Shown here in pieces: positions 18,359 to 26,692 of a DNA stretch of 64,000 nt. Below the pieces are notes generated by a model. It worked only from the letters and a program-made list of their open reading frames with translations. It made no database searches and was not told the DNA's origin. The position numbers and the translations under genes were made by a program. Within the stretch, counting starts at the first letter, position 1; each line of letters begins with the position of its first letter. The DNA comes from Paucisalibacillus algeriensis (lineage in GTDB: Bacteria > Bacillota > Bacilli > Bacillales > Amphibacillaceae), in the NCBI RefSeq assembly GCF_000577245.1, contig NZ_CBYO010000001.1, positions 186,001-250,000 on the forward strand. The letters are read 5' to 3'.

Positions 18359-18745
18359 TTCTCTACTTCTTTCAAATCCTAAAAATCTACTACCCTGAAA
18401 TGTAAGAATACCAAGGTCATTCTCAGCGATCTGACCATATTCTCTAGCGGATAGACGAAATTCTTGTCTGTCACCACTATCAAATTCAAATGTTGCGTAA
18501 TATGTAGTACTCGTATGTCCATGGTGGTCATTGCCGTGATGATGACTTACATTAGTGCGCTTGCTTTTAATAATAGCTGGTACTGACAATTGTGGAGATT
18601 GTTCATTTTTCCTCCACTCTGAAACCCCTTTAAATGCTCCAGTAATAAAGACTAGTAAAATTATTATAAAAATAAGACCGAAAATTATAGGAAATAAATC
18701 TTCAAAAAAACTAAAACCTGGATCCATTGAGTAACCCATTTCCAT
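18356..18745 (-). CDS. DUF2500 family membrane protein
   Basis: This 129-aa protein has one hydrophobic segment, FFEDLFPIIFGLIFIIILLVFITGAF (residues about 14-40), then a soluble beta-rich domain beginning VPAIIKSKRTNVSHHH and ending ILTFQGSRFLGFERS, typical of DUF2500. A histidine-rich patch (HHHGNDHHGH) may bind metal, which is speculation. GGGGAGGG precedes ATG 18745. The function of the family is unknown. Confidence 0.8.
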   Translation of the reverse strand: MEMGYSMDPGFSFFEDLFPIIFGLIFIIILLVFITGAFKGVSEWRKNEQSPQLSVPAIIKSKRTNVSHHHGNDHHGHTSTTYYATFEFDSGDRQEFRLSAREYGQIAENDLGILTFQGSRFLGFERSRE

Positions 18746-18827
18746 TCTCTTCCCTCCCCAAGAAAGTTATACATAATATACGAATTGTAACAGGGAAAGT
18801 TTCATTGGATTATAAGTTAGTATGCGT

Positions 18828-18864
18828 AAAAAACAAACCAAGTGGAATTATACCTTTTGGTTTG
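18828..18864 (-). terminator. Terminator after pdxT
   Basis: On the minus strand CAAACCAA and TTGGTTTG form a stem around a 13-nt loop, followed by TTTTTT, just after the pdxT stop. Confidence 0.7.
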
Positions 18865-18873
18865 TTTATTTCC

Positions 18874-19470
18874 TTAATTTGTCGCAGTCTTCCGAGAATC
18901 TTTCACCATTTCTACAAAAAGCTGTAGAAATCTGGTATCTCCAGTGAGTTCTGGGTGGAATGCACTTACTAAAATATGGTCCTGTTTAGCAGCAACGATA
19001 TTATTCTCATAGGTAGCTAGTACATCGACGTTTGTATATGCCTTCTCAATATAAGGTGCCCGGATAAAGACAGCCGGGTAAGGTATTTCCATACCACTCA
19101 CATCAAGTTTTGCCTCAAAGCTTTCTACTTGTCTACCAAAGGCATTTCGTTTTACACAGATGTCCATTAAACCGAGATGACCATCGTGTGATTCGGATAG
19201 TTCTTTCGCAACCAATACCATGCCAGCACAAGTTCCAAAAATAGGTTTATCGTTGGCACTAAACTGTTTTATAGGTTCGAAAAAACCGTATCGATCAATT
19301 AGCTTTCTCATAGTAGTGCTTTCCCCACCAGGAAGAATCAACCCATCAATGAGTTCTAATTGTTCTGGATGTTTAATAATAACACCGGTACAGCCTAAAG
19401 CTTCAATTTGTTTTATATGTTCTTGAATAGCACCCTGTAGCCCAAGAACACCAATCTTCATACGGTTCAT
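18874..19470 (-). CDS. pdxT: Pyridoxal 5'-phosphate synthase glutaminase subunit
   Basis: PdxT hydrolyses glutamine and passes ammonia to PdxS for vitamin B6 synthesis. The class I amidotransferase triad is intact: Cys81 in GTCAG, and His172 and Glu174 in FHPEL; the oxyanion motif PGGEST is present. The start at 19470 (MNRMKIG) has AAAGG about 10 nt upstream; ATG 19461 is an alternative, and the frame reaching 19497 is too long for the family. It lies 109 bp downstream of pdxS, with a dispersed repeat element in the gap. Confidence 0.93.
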   Translation of the reverse strand: MNRMKIGVLGLQGAIQEHIKQIEALGCTGVIIKHPEQLELIDGLILPGGESTTMRKLIDRYGFFEPIKQFSANDKPIFGTCAGMVLVAKELSESHDGHLGLMDICVKRNAFGRQVESFEAKLDVSGMEIPYPAVFIRAPYIEKAYTNVDVLATYENNIVAAKQDHILVSAFHPELTGDTRFLQLFVEMVKDSRKTATN

Positions 19471-19522
19471 AAACTCACAACCTTTCAACAAAATCAATTG
19501 GTGCCTGGAACCTTATTTTTCA

Positions 19523-19548
19523 TTCGACATAACTCGGGAAGTGGCACC
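19523..19548 (+). repeat. Dispersed element copy 3, between pdxS and pdxT
   Basis: TTCGACATAACTCGGGAAGT followed by GGCACC. The related motif GGTGCCTGGAACC lies at 19500-19512, so the gap carries two family pieces in opposite orientation that could fold as an intercistronic hairpin. Confidence 0.6.
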
Positions 19549-19579
19549 CTAAAACCAGGCTCCAGCAGCATACAAAGGG

Positions 19580-20467
19580 CTACCAGCCGCGTTCTTGCAT
19601 TCTTTCTTCTTGGCTTAGTTTGGCAATGTCTATGCCTTTCATAGGCGTTCCTAGTTCTTTAGAGAGTTTTCCGATTAGGTCATAGTCATTGTAGTAAGTT
19701 GTTGCTTGGACAATGGCACTTGCAAATTTTTCTGGACTATCTGATTTGAATACACCAGAACCAACGAAAACACCATCTGCACCTATTTCCATCATTAGTG
19801 CGGCATCTGCCGGTGTTGCAACACCACCTGCAGCGAAGTTTACTACTGGTAATTTTCCAGCATCTTTTATTTGTCTTAAGATTTCATAAGGTGCGCCTAG
19901 ATTTTTAGCCTCTGTCATTAATTCATCATCACTCATCAAAGTAACTTTACGCACCTGTGCTTGAACCATACGCATATGACGTACTGCCTCTACAATGTTT
20001 CCTGTCCCAGGTTCCCCTTTTGTCCGAAGCATAGAAGCACCTTCACCAATACGTCTTGCTGCCTCACCTAAATCTCGACAACCACACACAAATGGTACAG
20101 TAAAATTACTTTTTAGAAGATGAAATTCCTCATCGGCAGGTGTTAATACTTCACTTTCATCAATATAGTCTACACCCATCGCTTCTAATACACGTGCCTC
20201 CACAATATGACCGATACGTGCTTTTGCCATAACTGGAATGGTGACGGCACTCATCACTTCCTCGACTAGCCGTGGATCTGCCATTCTAGCAACACCACCA
20301 GCTGCACGAATATCGGATGGTACTCGTTCCAGTGCCATTACTGCAACAGCGCCACTTGCTTCAGCAATCATTGCTTGCTCTCTATTGACAACGTCCATAA
20401 TGACGCCACCCTTTTGCATTTGAGCCATTCCTCTTTTTACAACCTCAGTTCCTAGTTGTCTTTCCAA
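19580..20467 (-). CDS. pdxS: Pyridoxal 5'-phosphate synthase lyase subunit
   Basis: PdxS condenses ribose 5-phosphate, glyceraldehyde 3-phosphate and ammonia into pyridoxal phosphate, as a dodecamer with PdxT. The sequence is highly conserved: GGVIMDVVN with Asp25, [10 protein letters not shown] with Lys82 (Schiff-base lysine), and the phosphate-binding [13 protein letters not shown]. The start is set to TTG 20467 because GGAG lies 8 nt upstream, giving 295 aa as in B. subtilis; a GTG at 20476 overlaps that ribosome site. The pair is not in the dacA-serS context of B. subtilis. Confidence 0.95.
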   Translation of the reverse strand: MERQLGTEVVKRGMAQMQKGGVIMDVVNREQAMIAEASGAVAVMALERVPSDIRAAGGVARMADPRLVEEVMSAVTIPVMAKARIGHIVEARVLEAMGVDYIDESEVLTPADEEFHLLKSNFTVPFVCGCRDLGEAARRIGEGASMLRTKGEPGTGNIVEAVRHMRMVQAQVRKVTLMSDDELMTEAKNLGAPYEILRQIKDAGKLPVVNFAAGGVATPADAALMMEIGADGVFVGSGVFKSDSPEKFASAIVQATTYYNDYDLIGKLSKELGTPMKGIDIAKLSQEERMQERGW

Positions 20468-20519
20468 ATCTAACACTCCAATCGATTCATTTAGTTGATT
20501 AATTTTAAAATTTTATCTT

Positions 20520-20579
20520 ATTATAGTAGGTAGTTGGCATTGTTGAAAGTGTCAGATTAATAGACTTTGATGATGCCAG
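20520..20579. promoter_or_regulatory. pdxS/pdxR divergent control region with inverted repeat
   Basis: On the minus strand a -10 TATAAT lies at 20520-20525. Upstream of it, 20534-20550 (TTGGCATTGTTGAAAGT) and 20564-20579 (ACTTTGATGATGCCAG) form an imperfect inverted repeat with shared ACTTT and ATGCCA parts. This is a plausible PdxR operator placed over the pdxS -35 region. Inferred from position and symmetry. Confidence 0.55.
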
Positions 20580-20598
20580 TTAAGGGGGATTAGTAAAT

Positions 20599-22029
20599 AT
20601 GGATATGTTATCTTGTAATCTGAATCGAGAAAATGAAATACCACTGTATGAACAATTGTATGCATTTATTAAAAATGAAATCTTGGAAGGGCGGATCCCG
20701 TATGGGACGAAATTACCATCAAAGCGGAAGTTAGCTGAATTTCTTAAAATAAGCCAAAATACAGTGGAAACAACATATGACCAATTGGTAGCGGAAGGCT
20801 ATGTGGAGGGAATAGCAAGAAAAGGATATTTCGTTTTGACCTATGAGGATTTAGAGTATGTTCAAACAGCTAATCGACAGGAAAAAACTCCTAAGCAAAA
20901 GAATCAAGAAATCCGATATGATTTCCATCCGAGTAAGATAGATACAGAAAACTTTCCCTTTGTAAAATGGAGGAAGTACACCAAAAATATGTTGAATCAA
21001 GAACATCAGTCCCTGCTTTTAATGGGAGATAGGCAAGGGGAATATGTGCTAAGAGAAGAGATTGCAAATTATCTCTATCAAGCTAGAGGGGTCCACTCTT
21101 CACCAGACGATATTATTCTTGGTGCTGGGGTAGAAACTTTATTACAGCAGTTGATTCTGTTGCTAGGACATAAGGTATCCTATGGTGTAGAGGATCCTGG
21201 TTATCATGTGATTTCTAGTATTCTTAAAAACTATCCGAATGAGGTTTGTTCACTTAAGGTGGATGATAGCGGGGTTCAAGTAGATTCTCTTGAACACATA
21301 AAGATCGATGTACTATATGTAACCCCCTCTCATCATTTTCCATATGGTTCCGTGCTTTCGGCAAATAGAAGAATAAAACTATTGAACTGGGCAGCCAATC
21401 GAAGCAATCGCTTTGTTATAGAAGACGATTATGACAGTGAATTTCGCTATAGTGGAAAGTCCATTCCTTCCTTACAGAGTATGGACCAAGGTGGAAAAGT
21501 GATTTATCTAGGAACTTTTTCAAAGTCATTGATTCCTTCGATTAGAATAAGTTATATGGTACTTCCTAAAGGATTGATGGAGCGCTATCAGAAGGAGTTA
21601 TCATTTTTCCAATGCACTGTATCAAGGATTGACCAGCATATTCTAGCACAGTTTATGAAACAAGGGGAATTTGAAAAACACCTTAACCGCATGCGGAAAG
21701 TTTATCGGAGGAAAATGGAGACAACCGTAGAATTATTAAAATTATATCCAAAAAAAGTAAAAGTAGCAGGAGATATATCGGGTTTTCATGTTGTATTAGA
21801 AGTTAATAACGGTATGGGTGAAGAGGAATTGGTTACAAGGGCAAAACAACAGGGTATCAAAATATACCCACTATCCACCTATACGATGGAGAAACAAAAC
21901 AATACCCAACCAAGAATCATATTAGGATTTGCAGGAATACCCGAAACAGCACTCGAAGAAGCAATTAAACTACTATTAAAAAGTTGGAATATGGTACCTG
22001 TCACTCCTCGAAATTTGTCGGAGGAGTAA
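20599..22029 (+). CDS. pdxR: MocR/GntR-type regulator with aminotransferase domain, PdxR
   Basis: The 476-aa protein joins an N-terminal GntR winged helix (residues about 10-80, LYEQLYAFIKNEI ... SQNTVETTYDQLVAEGY) to a fold-type I aminotransferase-like domain with PLP lysine in GTFSKSL and DDYDSEF. PdxR proteins sense PLP and control pdxST. Divergent placement next to pdxS strongly supports this role. GGGGG precedes the ATG with 9-nt spacing. Its last codons (VPVTPRNLSEE) lie inside a dispersed repeat that also forms its terminator, so the C-terminus seems to have been created or altered by the repeat. Confidence 0.88.
   Translation: MDMLSCNLNRENEIPLYEQLYAFIKNEILEGRIPYGTKLPSKRKLAEFLKISQNTVETTYDQLVAEGYVEGIARKGYFVLTYEDLEYVQTANRQEKTPKQKNQEIRYDFHPSKIDTENFPFVKWRKYTKNMLNQEHQSLLLMGDRQGEYVLREEIANYLYQARGVHSSPDDIILGAGVETLLQQLILLLGHKVSYGVEDPGYHVISSILKNYPNEVCSLKVDDSGVQVDSLEHIKIDVLYVTPSHHFPYGSVLSANRRIKLLNWAANRSNRFVIEDDYDSEFRYSGKSIPSLQSMDQGGKVIYLGTFSKSLIPSIRISYMVLPKGLMERYQKELSFFQCTVSRIDQHILAQFMKQGEFEKHLNRMRKVYRRKMETTVELLKLYPKKVKVAGDISGFHVVLEVNNGMGEEELVTRAKQQGIKIYPLSTYTMEKQNNTQPRIILGFAGIPETALEEAIKLLLKSWNMVPVTPRNLSEE
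21993..22022 (-). repeat. Dispersed element copy 4, covering the end of pdxR
   Basis: Read on the minus strand: TCCGACAAATTTCGAGGAGT then GACAGGTACC, close to the copy at 22282. It encodes the final residues of pdxR and half of the terminator. Confidence 0.6.
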
Positions 22030-22039
22030 CAGGCTTTTC
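21997..22039 (+). terminator. Terminator overlapping the 3' end of pdxR
   Basis: CCTGTCACTCCTC pairs with GAGGAGTAACAGG around an 11-nt loop, then CTTTTC. The stop codon lies inside the stem. Confidence 0.75.
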
Positions 22040-22040
22040 A

Positions 22041-22160
22041 TTAAAACATATTTAGGTAATATTTGATCATGGCATCAGAAATTGCGTCAGCCATAACACG
22101 GGCTAGTCTTTCTATTTCTTCATAGACTTGAATGTATTTCTCATATTCTTTATTTATCAT
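22041..22160 (-). other. Small unassigned ORF of 39 aa
   Basis: An ATG at 22160 opens a 39-codon frame containing IERLARVMADAISDAM, an amphipathic helix-like stretch. There is no convincing ribosome site, so it may be a gene fragment. It occupies much of the 283-bp gap between pdxR and the VWA gene, otherwise holding only repeat copy 5. Confidence 0.25.
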
Positions 22161-22281
22161 GAAAACAGCTGTGCTAATGCATAATAATTATAACCAGGTT
22201 GAAGTGTTGGAAGTATCCCACTTTCTCTTCACTCCCCATTAACATAAATATGCTATATGCTATTCGGGGAAAGGGAGGTGG

Positions 22282-22311
22282 TTCGACATAATTCGGGAAG
22301 TGACAGGCACC
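22282..22311 (+). repeat. Dispersed element copy 5
   Basis: TTCGACATAATTCGGGAAGT followed by GACAGGCACC, ending 1 bp before the stop triplet of the minus-strand VWA gene. It is the best match to the family consensus in this window. Confidence 0.6.
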
Positions 22312-22312
22312 T

Positions 22313-24220
22313 CTACACCAATTTCAGTAGGAGTTTCTTCAACAGGGGGGCAAAGTGGTCTGGCAGTTCTTGGACGCTTGGGACCATGACCCGTTCTCTT
22401 CCGTATATATTTTGCATGGTTAGGTCTTGGCGTTCTTCGATTTCTCCATTGGCTAGGAACATACCAATAACGCTAATTCCTTTCTTTCGTGCTTCCGTTA
22501 CGGCTAGATTCGTATCCACAACGCCATTTTGGTCGTAATTTGCAGCGGCGGGCTCCCCATCAGAGAATACAAGTAAAAACTTATGCTTTTCTCTTCTATC
22601 CATAAGTTCCTTTGACATGACCCTAATGCTAAATCCATCCCTGTTATCTTCCTCTGGTTCCAACTGCATAATCTTTGGTCCATTTTGCTCGTAAAACGAA
22701 TCGGTAAATGAATGAACTCTGTGCAGGTAATTAGGTTGATAATCTTCCTTGACCTCATTTGCATCCTCCCAAAATCCAACAATGGAATGAGGGATTTTTA
22801 AGTGCTTTAATACCTCATGGAAAAGCACAATTCCACGTTTTGTCTCCGCCATTTTGTTATGCATAGACGCAGAGCAATCCACGAGCAACGTAAATGCCGC
22901 ATCAAATTCCTTGGAATCTTCATGCTTTTTGTAAAAAACTCTTGGATTTTCCTCTAATACGATAGGTAGTAGTTTCTTAGATAACCTGCCGAAAATAAGG
23001 TCCTGTCTAGGCTGATTCTTTTTATGCTCAATGGTCTTCTCAATCGTCTTCGCTAGCTTTCGTTTATATGGCTCTATATCTGCTACGAAAATCTGATAAG
23101 TTTCCATATCGTCATTAGTAGGTTTTGTTGCCACTTTATCAATTTTTACAGCATCCTTATTTTCCTCGCCAAATTCATCAGACTGGCCACCCTTATGAGG
23201 TGTCTCTTCTTTTTCCAGTGCTTCCATTTCAGAGTAGTCATTTTGCTTACTTTGACTTGATGCACCTTGAATAGAAGCCATTGCTTGGTCACCATCTTCG
23301 GTTTCGCGAGCACCTCCCCCTAAAATACTTGTTTTCGTACCTTGCTCTAGCTCAAATTGAAGGAAGTTCTGCTTGCGATTTTCATTTTTATTTTCACGGT
23401 GCCAAGTGGAAAATTCTTGATCAAAGTATTCACTTTCATCTTGGTCCACCATCTCAAAATCACAATTTGCAAGAGGATCTGTTCGAGTCAGTTCATCAAA
23501 TAATGTATTTTTTTCGTAGCGTTCTATATGACTGACAGGGAAGACAAAGTACTCATTTAATGTATCCTTATATCCCGATAGCTGAAATACGATTTGTTCG
23601 GCAATTCTAGCTGTTTCAGAGGTGGTTCTTGCTTCAAACACTTGAAATAGAAGTGATTTAAGCTCTTCCAACTGTTGAATCTGACTAGTTGTTGCCTTTG
23701 GAAAAGCAGGCTCAGGATTGTCTGCTGCAAGTTGCAGGTAAATTAAACAAAAGAGTTCATCTAATTGGAAATTTCGATTTGCATTAACGACTAATTGGGT
23801 TCCAAAATAATGCTGGTATGCTTTTCTTCTAACTGAAAATGCTTGTACAGTCCCAGGTCGATCATGCTTAATAATTTCCTCTAGACGGAGATCTTCAAGC
23901 AGAGCAAATAATTGATAAGCAAATTTAGGCAAGTGGGATTCAGTGATGGATTCCACGAAAACTTTCATCTCCGGTAAAGTGGAATGTCTCAACGTACCAA
24001 GTGCACGTAGGTAAACATCTGTCTTAAGACCAGGTTCTTTAATGCTAGGATTGGTATTATCCCAAAAGCTACTGGCCGTGAGTTTATAATCGACAAGATC
24101 GATCAATGAACCATAATTATAGTCGAATTTTAGATCCACATCACCAGATAAAACGGTAGCAAGGTCTTGAAGCTGTAAGAAAAGATTTGTATCGACCCTT
24201 GCATCATTAAAGACATGCAT
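22313..24220 (-). CDS. VWA-domain protein partnered with MoxR ATPase (YojO/NorD-like)
   Basis: The 635-aa protein ends in a von Willebrand A domain with MIDAS motif DCSAS (Asp448, Ser450, Ser452), followed by TKRGIVLFHEVL and VFSDGEPAAANYD. The N-terminal 440 residues are helical and acidic, as in NorD/CobT-like proteins. Such proteins pair with a MoxR AAA+ ATPase as metal-dependent chaperones that insert cofactors or activate enzymes. B. subtilis YojO (about 640 aa) next to YojN is the likely counterpart. AGGAG lies 7 nt before ATG 24220. It is 14 bp from the ATPase gene; the client is unknown. Confidence 0.87.
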   Translation of the reverse strand: MHVFNDARVDTNLFLQLQDLATVLSGDVDLKFDYNYGSLIDLVDYKLTASSFWDNTNPSIKEPGLKTDVYLRALGTLRHSTLPEMKVFVESITESHLPKFAYQLFALLEDLRLEEIIKHDRPGTVQAFSVRRKAYQHYFGTQLVVNANRNFQLDELFCLIYLQLAADNPEPAFPKATTSQIQQLEELKSLLFQVFEARTTSETARIAEQIVFQLSGYKDTLNEYFVFPVSHIERYEKNTLFDELTRTDPLANCDFEMVDQDESEYFDQEFSTWHRENKNENRKQNFLQFELEQGTKTSILGGGARETEDGDQAMASIQGASSQSKQNDYSEMEALEKEETPHKGGQSDEFGEENKDAVKIDKVATKPTNDDMETYQIFVADIEPYKRKLAKTIEKTIEHKKNQPRQDLIFGRLSKKLLPIVLEENPRVFYKKHEDSKEFDAAFTLLVDCSASMHNKMAETKRGIVLFHEVLKHLKIPHSIVGFWEDANEVKEDYQPNYLHRVHSFTDSFYEQNGPKIMQLEPEEDNRDGFSIRVMSKELMDRREKHKFLLVFSDGEPAAANYDQNGVVDTNLAVTEARKKGISVIGMFLANGEIEERQDLTMQNIYGRERVMVPSVQELPDHFAPLLKKLLLKLV

Positions 24221-24234
24221 GCTAATTCTCCTAA

Positions 24235-25107
24235 CTAAAAATAAGTTTCCGTTAAGTTCTTCACAAATTCCCTTTCTCTTTCCTCATCTAGCTTGTCCAC
24301 AATAGAACGAAGGATAGCACGTTTTGGAGGGATAAGTACACTTAAATCACAAGCATCTAATAAAGCTCGAATGGATGCGGCATCCTCAGAAAGCTTTCCC
24401 TGTGTGACAGCTTGGATTAAGTCAGAAGACAATTTCACAAATAGGTTAACCATTGTTTCATCCGTCAACTTTGTATTCGACTGAATTAGCTGTTTTAATT
24501 GTTGCCCTTCAATATAAGGAATCTCTAATACGATAAAGCGGTTTTTTAAGGCTTCATTTAATGGCACCGTTCCAATATATCCTTCATTTATTGCTGCGAT
24601 TACACCAAAGCCGCCAGTTGCTGTAATTGTTTCATTGGTGAATGGATTCGTGATGGTTCTCCGGTAATCGAGTACACCATTTATTAAGGGTAGTGTCTCT
24701 GGCTTTGCCATATTTACCTCATCAATGTATAAAAAAGTACCATGTGTCATCGCGTTGATGACTGGGCCTGGAATAAATTCGATAACCTGTTTCTCTCCTT
24801 GATAGGCCAATGTTTTAAAACCGAGTAAGCTTTCTGCATCTAAATCGACGGAACAGTTCACACTAAACATAGGTTGGTTAAACAGGTTGGAAAGTGTTTC
24901 AGCAAACTTTGTTTTACCAGCTCCTGTAGGACCCTTTAGTAAAATGTTTTTTCCCATACTTAATGCGGTAATGGCATCCATAAGTAAATCGATGGTTGGT
25001 GGCATATAACCACCTGGTCTAATTAACTCCTGAAATGTATCGGGACTGTTTCTTTTTTGATTTAAAAGATTAGTGATTTCGTTGGGTAATGGGTAGTTTA
25101 TATTCAT
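24235..25107 (-). CDS. MoxR-family AAA+ ATPase (YojN/NorQ-like)
   Basis: This 290-aa AAA+ ATPase has Walker A GPTGAGKT (residues 59-66), Walker B FLYIDEVNMA, sensor-1 GVIAAINEGYIGT and an arginine finger region NRFIVLEIPY. MoxR ATPases remodel a target together with a VWA partner encoded next door. ATG 25107 (MNINYP) is chosen since AAGGAGAT lies 8 nt upstream; the longer frame to 25134 has none. The upstream partner in the operon is not known, and no nitric oxide reductase gene is nearby. Confidence 0.9.
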   Translation of the reverse strand: MNINYPLPNEITNLLNQKRNSPDTFQELIRPGGYMPPTIDLLMDAITALSMGKNILLKGPTGAGKTKFAETLSNLFNQPMFSVNCSVDLDAESLLGFKTLAYQGEKQVIEFIPGPVINAMTHGTFLYIDEVNMAKPETLPLINGVLDYRRTITNPFTNETITATGGFGVIAAINEGYIGTVPLNEALKNRFIVLEIPYIEGQQLKQLIQSNTKLTDETMVNLFVKLSSDLIQAVTQGKLSEDAASIRALLDACDLSVLIPPKRAILRSIVDKLDEEREREFVKNLTETYF

Positions 25108-25205
25108 AGATGTATCTCCTTTCCTCCAACACATTGTAAGCTTTTTTTTGGTGAATCACAAAAAGAATGGTTAAGAGGTAGTAATCATAACTGGGGAGGA
25201 CCCTT

Positions 25206-25847
25206 ATGAGCAGAAGAATCATAACAAGTTTATTCCTACTAGCATTCATACCATTTTACTCTATATCCGCTCAGTCAAAAGATGCATTATCCACTAAAGA
25301 ACTCCCTTTAGGAATTCAATATTCTGAAACGAGAATAAAGCCAATAACACATATTGTTATTCATTCTATTAGTAATATCGAGTCGAAGCCAGATTCTCCA
25401 TTTAACATTGTAGATATATACTTTTTATTAGCAGAGTATGGGGTTTCCACACATTATGTAATTGGCCGTGAAGGCGATATTTATCAATTCGTATCAGATA
25501 ATCGGGTTGCTTACCATGCTGGTAGAAATAGTTTACCCAATCTTCCATTCTTCGACCATGACATGAATGAGTATTCGATTGGTATTGAATTAATGGGAAT
25601 CGGCACAAAAGATGAATTAGTCCCTAGTATTTCAGAGGAGATTTACAATAACCTTGATCCTAGTTTTATTGGATTCACAGAAGATCAATATAACTCACTA
25701 TCGTTATTATTGGATACTCTGCATAATCGATATCCAACGATTCCAAAAGATAGATATCATGTAATTGGACATGACGATTATGCACCGAAAAGAAAGGTAG
25801 ACCCCGGGAAGTTATTCAATTGGAGAAAGTTAGGCTATGAAAAGTGA
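25206..25847 (+). CDS. Secreted N-acetylmuramoyl-L-alanine amidase (Amidase_2 type)
   Basis: The 213-aa protein starts with a signal peptide (ITSLFLLAFIPFYSISAQS) and continues with an Amidase_2/PGRP domain. Zinc-site elements are THIVIHSI, VSTHYVIGREGDIYQFV, AYHAGRNS, YSIGIELMG and HVIGHDDYAPKRKVDPG. The enzyme would cut the amide between muramic acid and the stem peptide outside the cell. GGGGAGGACCCTT precedes ATG 25206. Domain is full length, with no separate cell-wall-binding repeats. Its role in turnover or germination is not shown by context. Confidence 0.85.
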   Translation: MSRRIITSLFLLAFIPFYSISAQSKDALSTKELPLGIQYSETRIKPITHIVIHSISNIESKPDSPFNIVDIYFLLAEYGVSTHYVIGREGDIYQFVSDNRVAYHAGRNSLPNLPFFDHDMNEYSIGIELMGIGTKDELVPSISEEIYNNLDPSFIGFTEDQYNSLSLLLDTLHNRYPTIPKDRYHVIGHDDYAPKRKVDPGKLFNWRKLGYEK

Positions 25848-25894
25848 AACATAGGGCTACGTATAATCGTAAAGATATGTGTGGGGTGAGGAGG

Positions 25895-26052
25895 ATGAGC
25901 GAAAAGAAAAGCAAAAAGTATAATGGCGGTGGAATAGCTCTCGGTATTGCGTTGGGTGTCGCTTTTGGAGTTGCATTGGATAATTAGCCATTGGCATTGC
26001 GATAGGAATTGCTATCGGGGCGGGAAATAATGCTTCTAGAAGGAAGGATTAA
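25895..26052 (+). pseudogene. Frameshifted small glycine/alanine/isoleucine-rich protein
   Basis: A strong ribosome site (GGGGTGAGGAGG) leads to ATG 25895 and the peptide MSEKKSKKYNGGGIALGIAL ... ALDN, which stops at 25985-25987. Shifting by -1 at the stop restores LAIGIAIGIAIGAGNNASRR to the stop at 26050-26052, continuing the same pattern. One missing T explains the break. The intact form would be about 52 aa with glycine-zipper membrane segments. A programmed frameshift or sequence error is also possible. Confidence 0.65.
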
Positions 26053-26159
26053 CATAATAATTTCTCAGTGCTGTGTCTTGTAATGAATGTGTAATGGTGC
26101 ATATAGTATGATAAATCTATCTCACTTTGAACTAAGGTAACTTTTCAGTAATAGGGGTG

Positions 26160-26588
26160 ATGGGGTTGGAAAATAGACAGCCATACAGCCGATATAGTAA
26201 ACAGATAAAATTAGAAGCGATTCGACGTGTTCTTGACGAGGATCAACCTGTTCAAGAGGTCATCCAAGACTTAGGCATTAGACATCGTGATAACGTTTAT
26301 GAATGGATTAAAAAATACAAAAAAGAAGGCCCTAATGCCTTTGAACGATCTATTCATCATGTGGAGAAAACAAGTAATGAATATTCGGTTGAAAAACAGA
26401 TTGAAGAATTAAAAATGGAAGTAGAGGCATTAAAATCTTACTTGCAAATGATTCTTCAAGGGGAAGAGGAAAAGTATAAAGCAATTGAATCCTTGAAAAA
26501 CCTTTATCCAATCGATGCACTTTGTAGTGCTTTGGATGTACCTAAGGTCGAGTTTTTAGAATATAGACAACGCTCCCTCAATAATTAG
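26160..26588 (+). CDS. Orphan IS3-type transposase-like HTH protein, lacking the DDE domain
   Basis: Residues 1-60 resemble the HTH of IS3-family OrfA (KLEAIRRVLDEDQPVQEVIQDLGI ... YEWIKKYKKEG). A coiled coil follows (EKQIEELKMEVEALKSYL), and the end (YPIDALCSALDVPKVEFLEYRQR) looks like the first HTH of OrfB. The protein stops there, before any DDE catalytic core, and no second ORF or terminal inverted repeats were found. It may be an element remnant or a domesticated DNA-binding protein. GTG 26157 or ATG 26160 may start translation; AGGGG lies just ahead. It has its own terminator. Confidence 0.65.
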   Translation: MGLENRQPYSRYSKQIKLEAIRRVLDEDQPVQEVIQDLGIRHRDNVYEWIKKYKKEGPNAFERSIHHVEKTSNEYSVEKQIEELKMEVEALKSYLQMILQGEEEKYKAIESLKNLYPIDALCSALDVPKVEFLEYRQRSLNN

Positions 26589-26632
26589 ATTAATAAAGAT
26601 AATAAATCATGTATTAAAAAAAATTATCAAAA

Positions 26633-26669
26633 AAGCTTGGGGTTTACTAATTGTCCCAAGCTTCCTTTT
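26633..26669. terminator. Terminator between convergent genes
   Basis: Stem AAGCTTGGG / CCCAAGCTT with a 13-nt loop and CCTTTTG tail. On the minus strand it is followed by TTTTTT, so it could also serve the hydrolase-SARP gene. Confidence 0.75.
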
Positions 26670-26692
26670 GTATTAACTGATTGTAATATTTC

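Noticed and set aside
22313-25107. Nitric oxide reductase accessory genes norD/norQ
   Set aside because: No norB or norC is nearby; the pair fits the YojO/YojN type, whose client is unknown.
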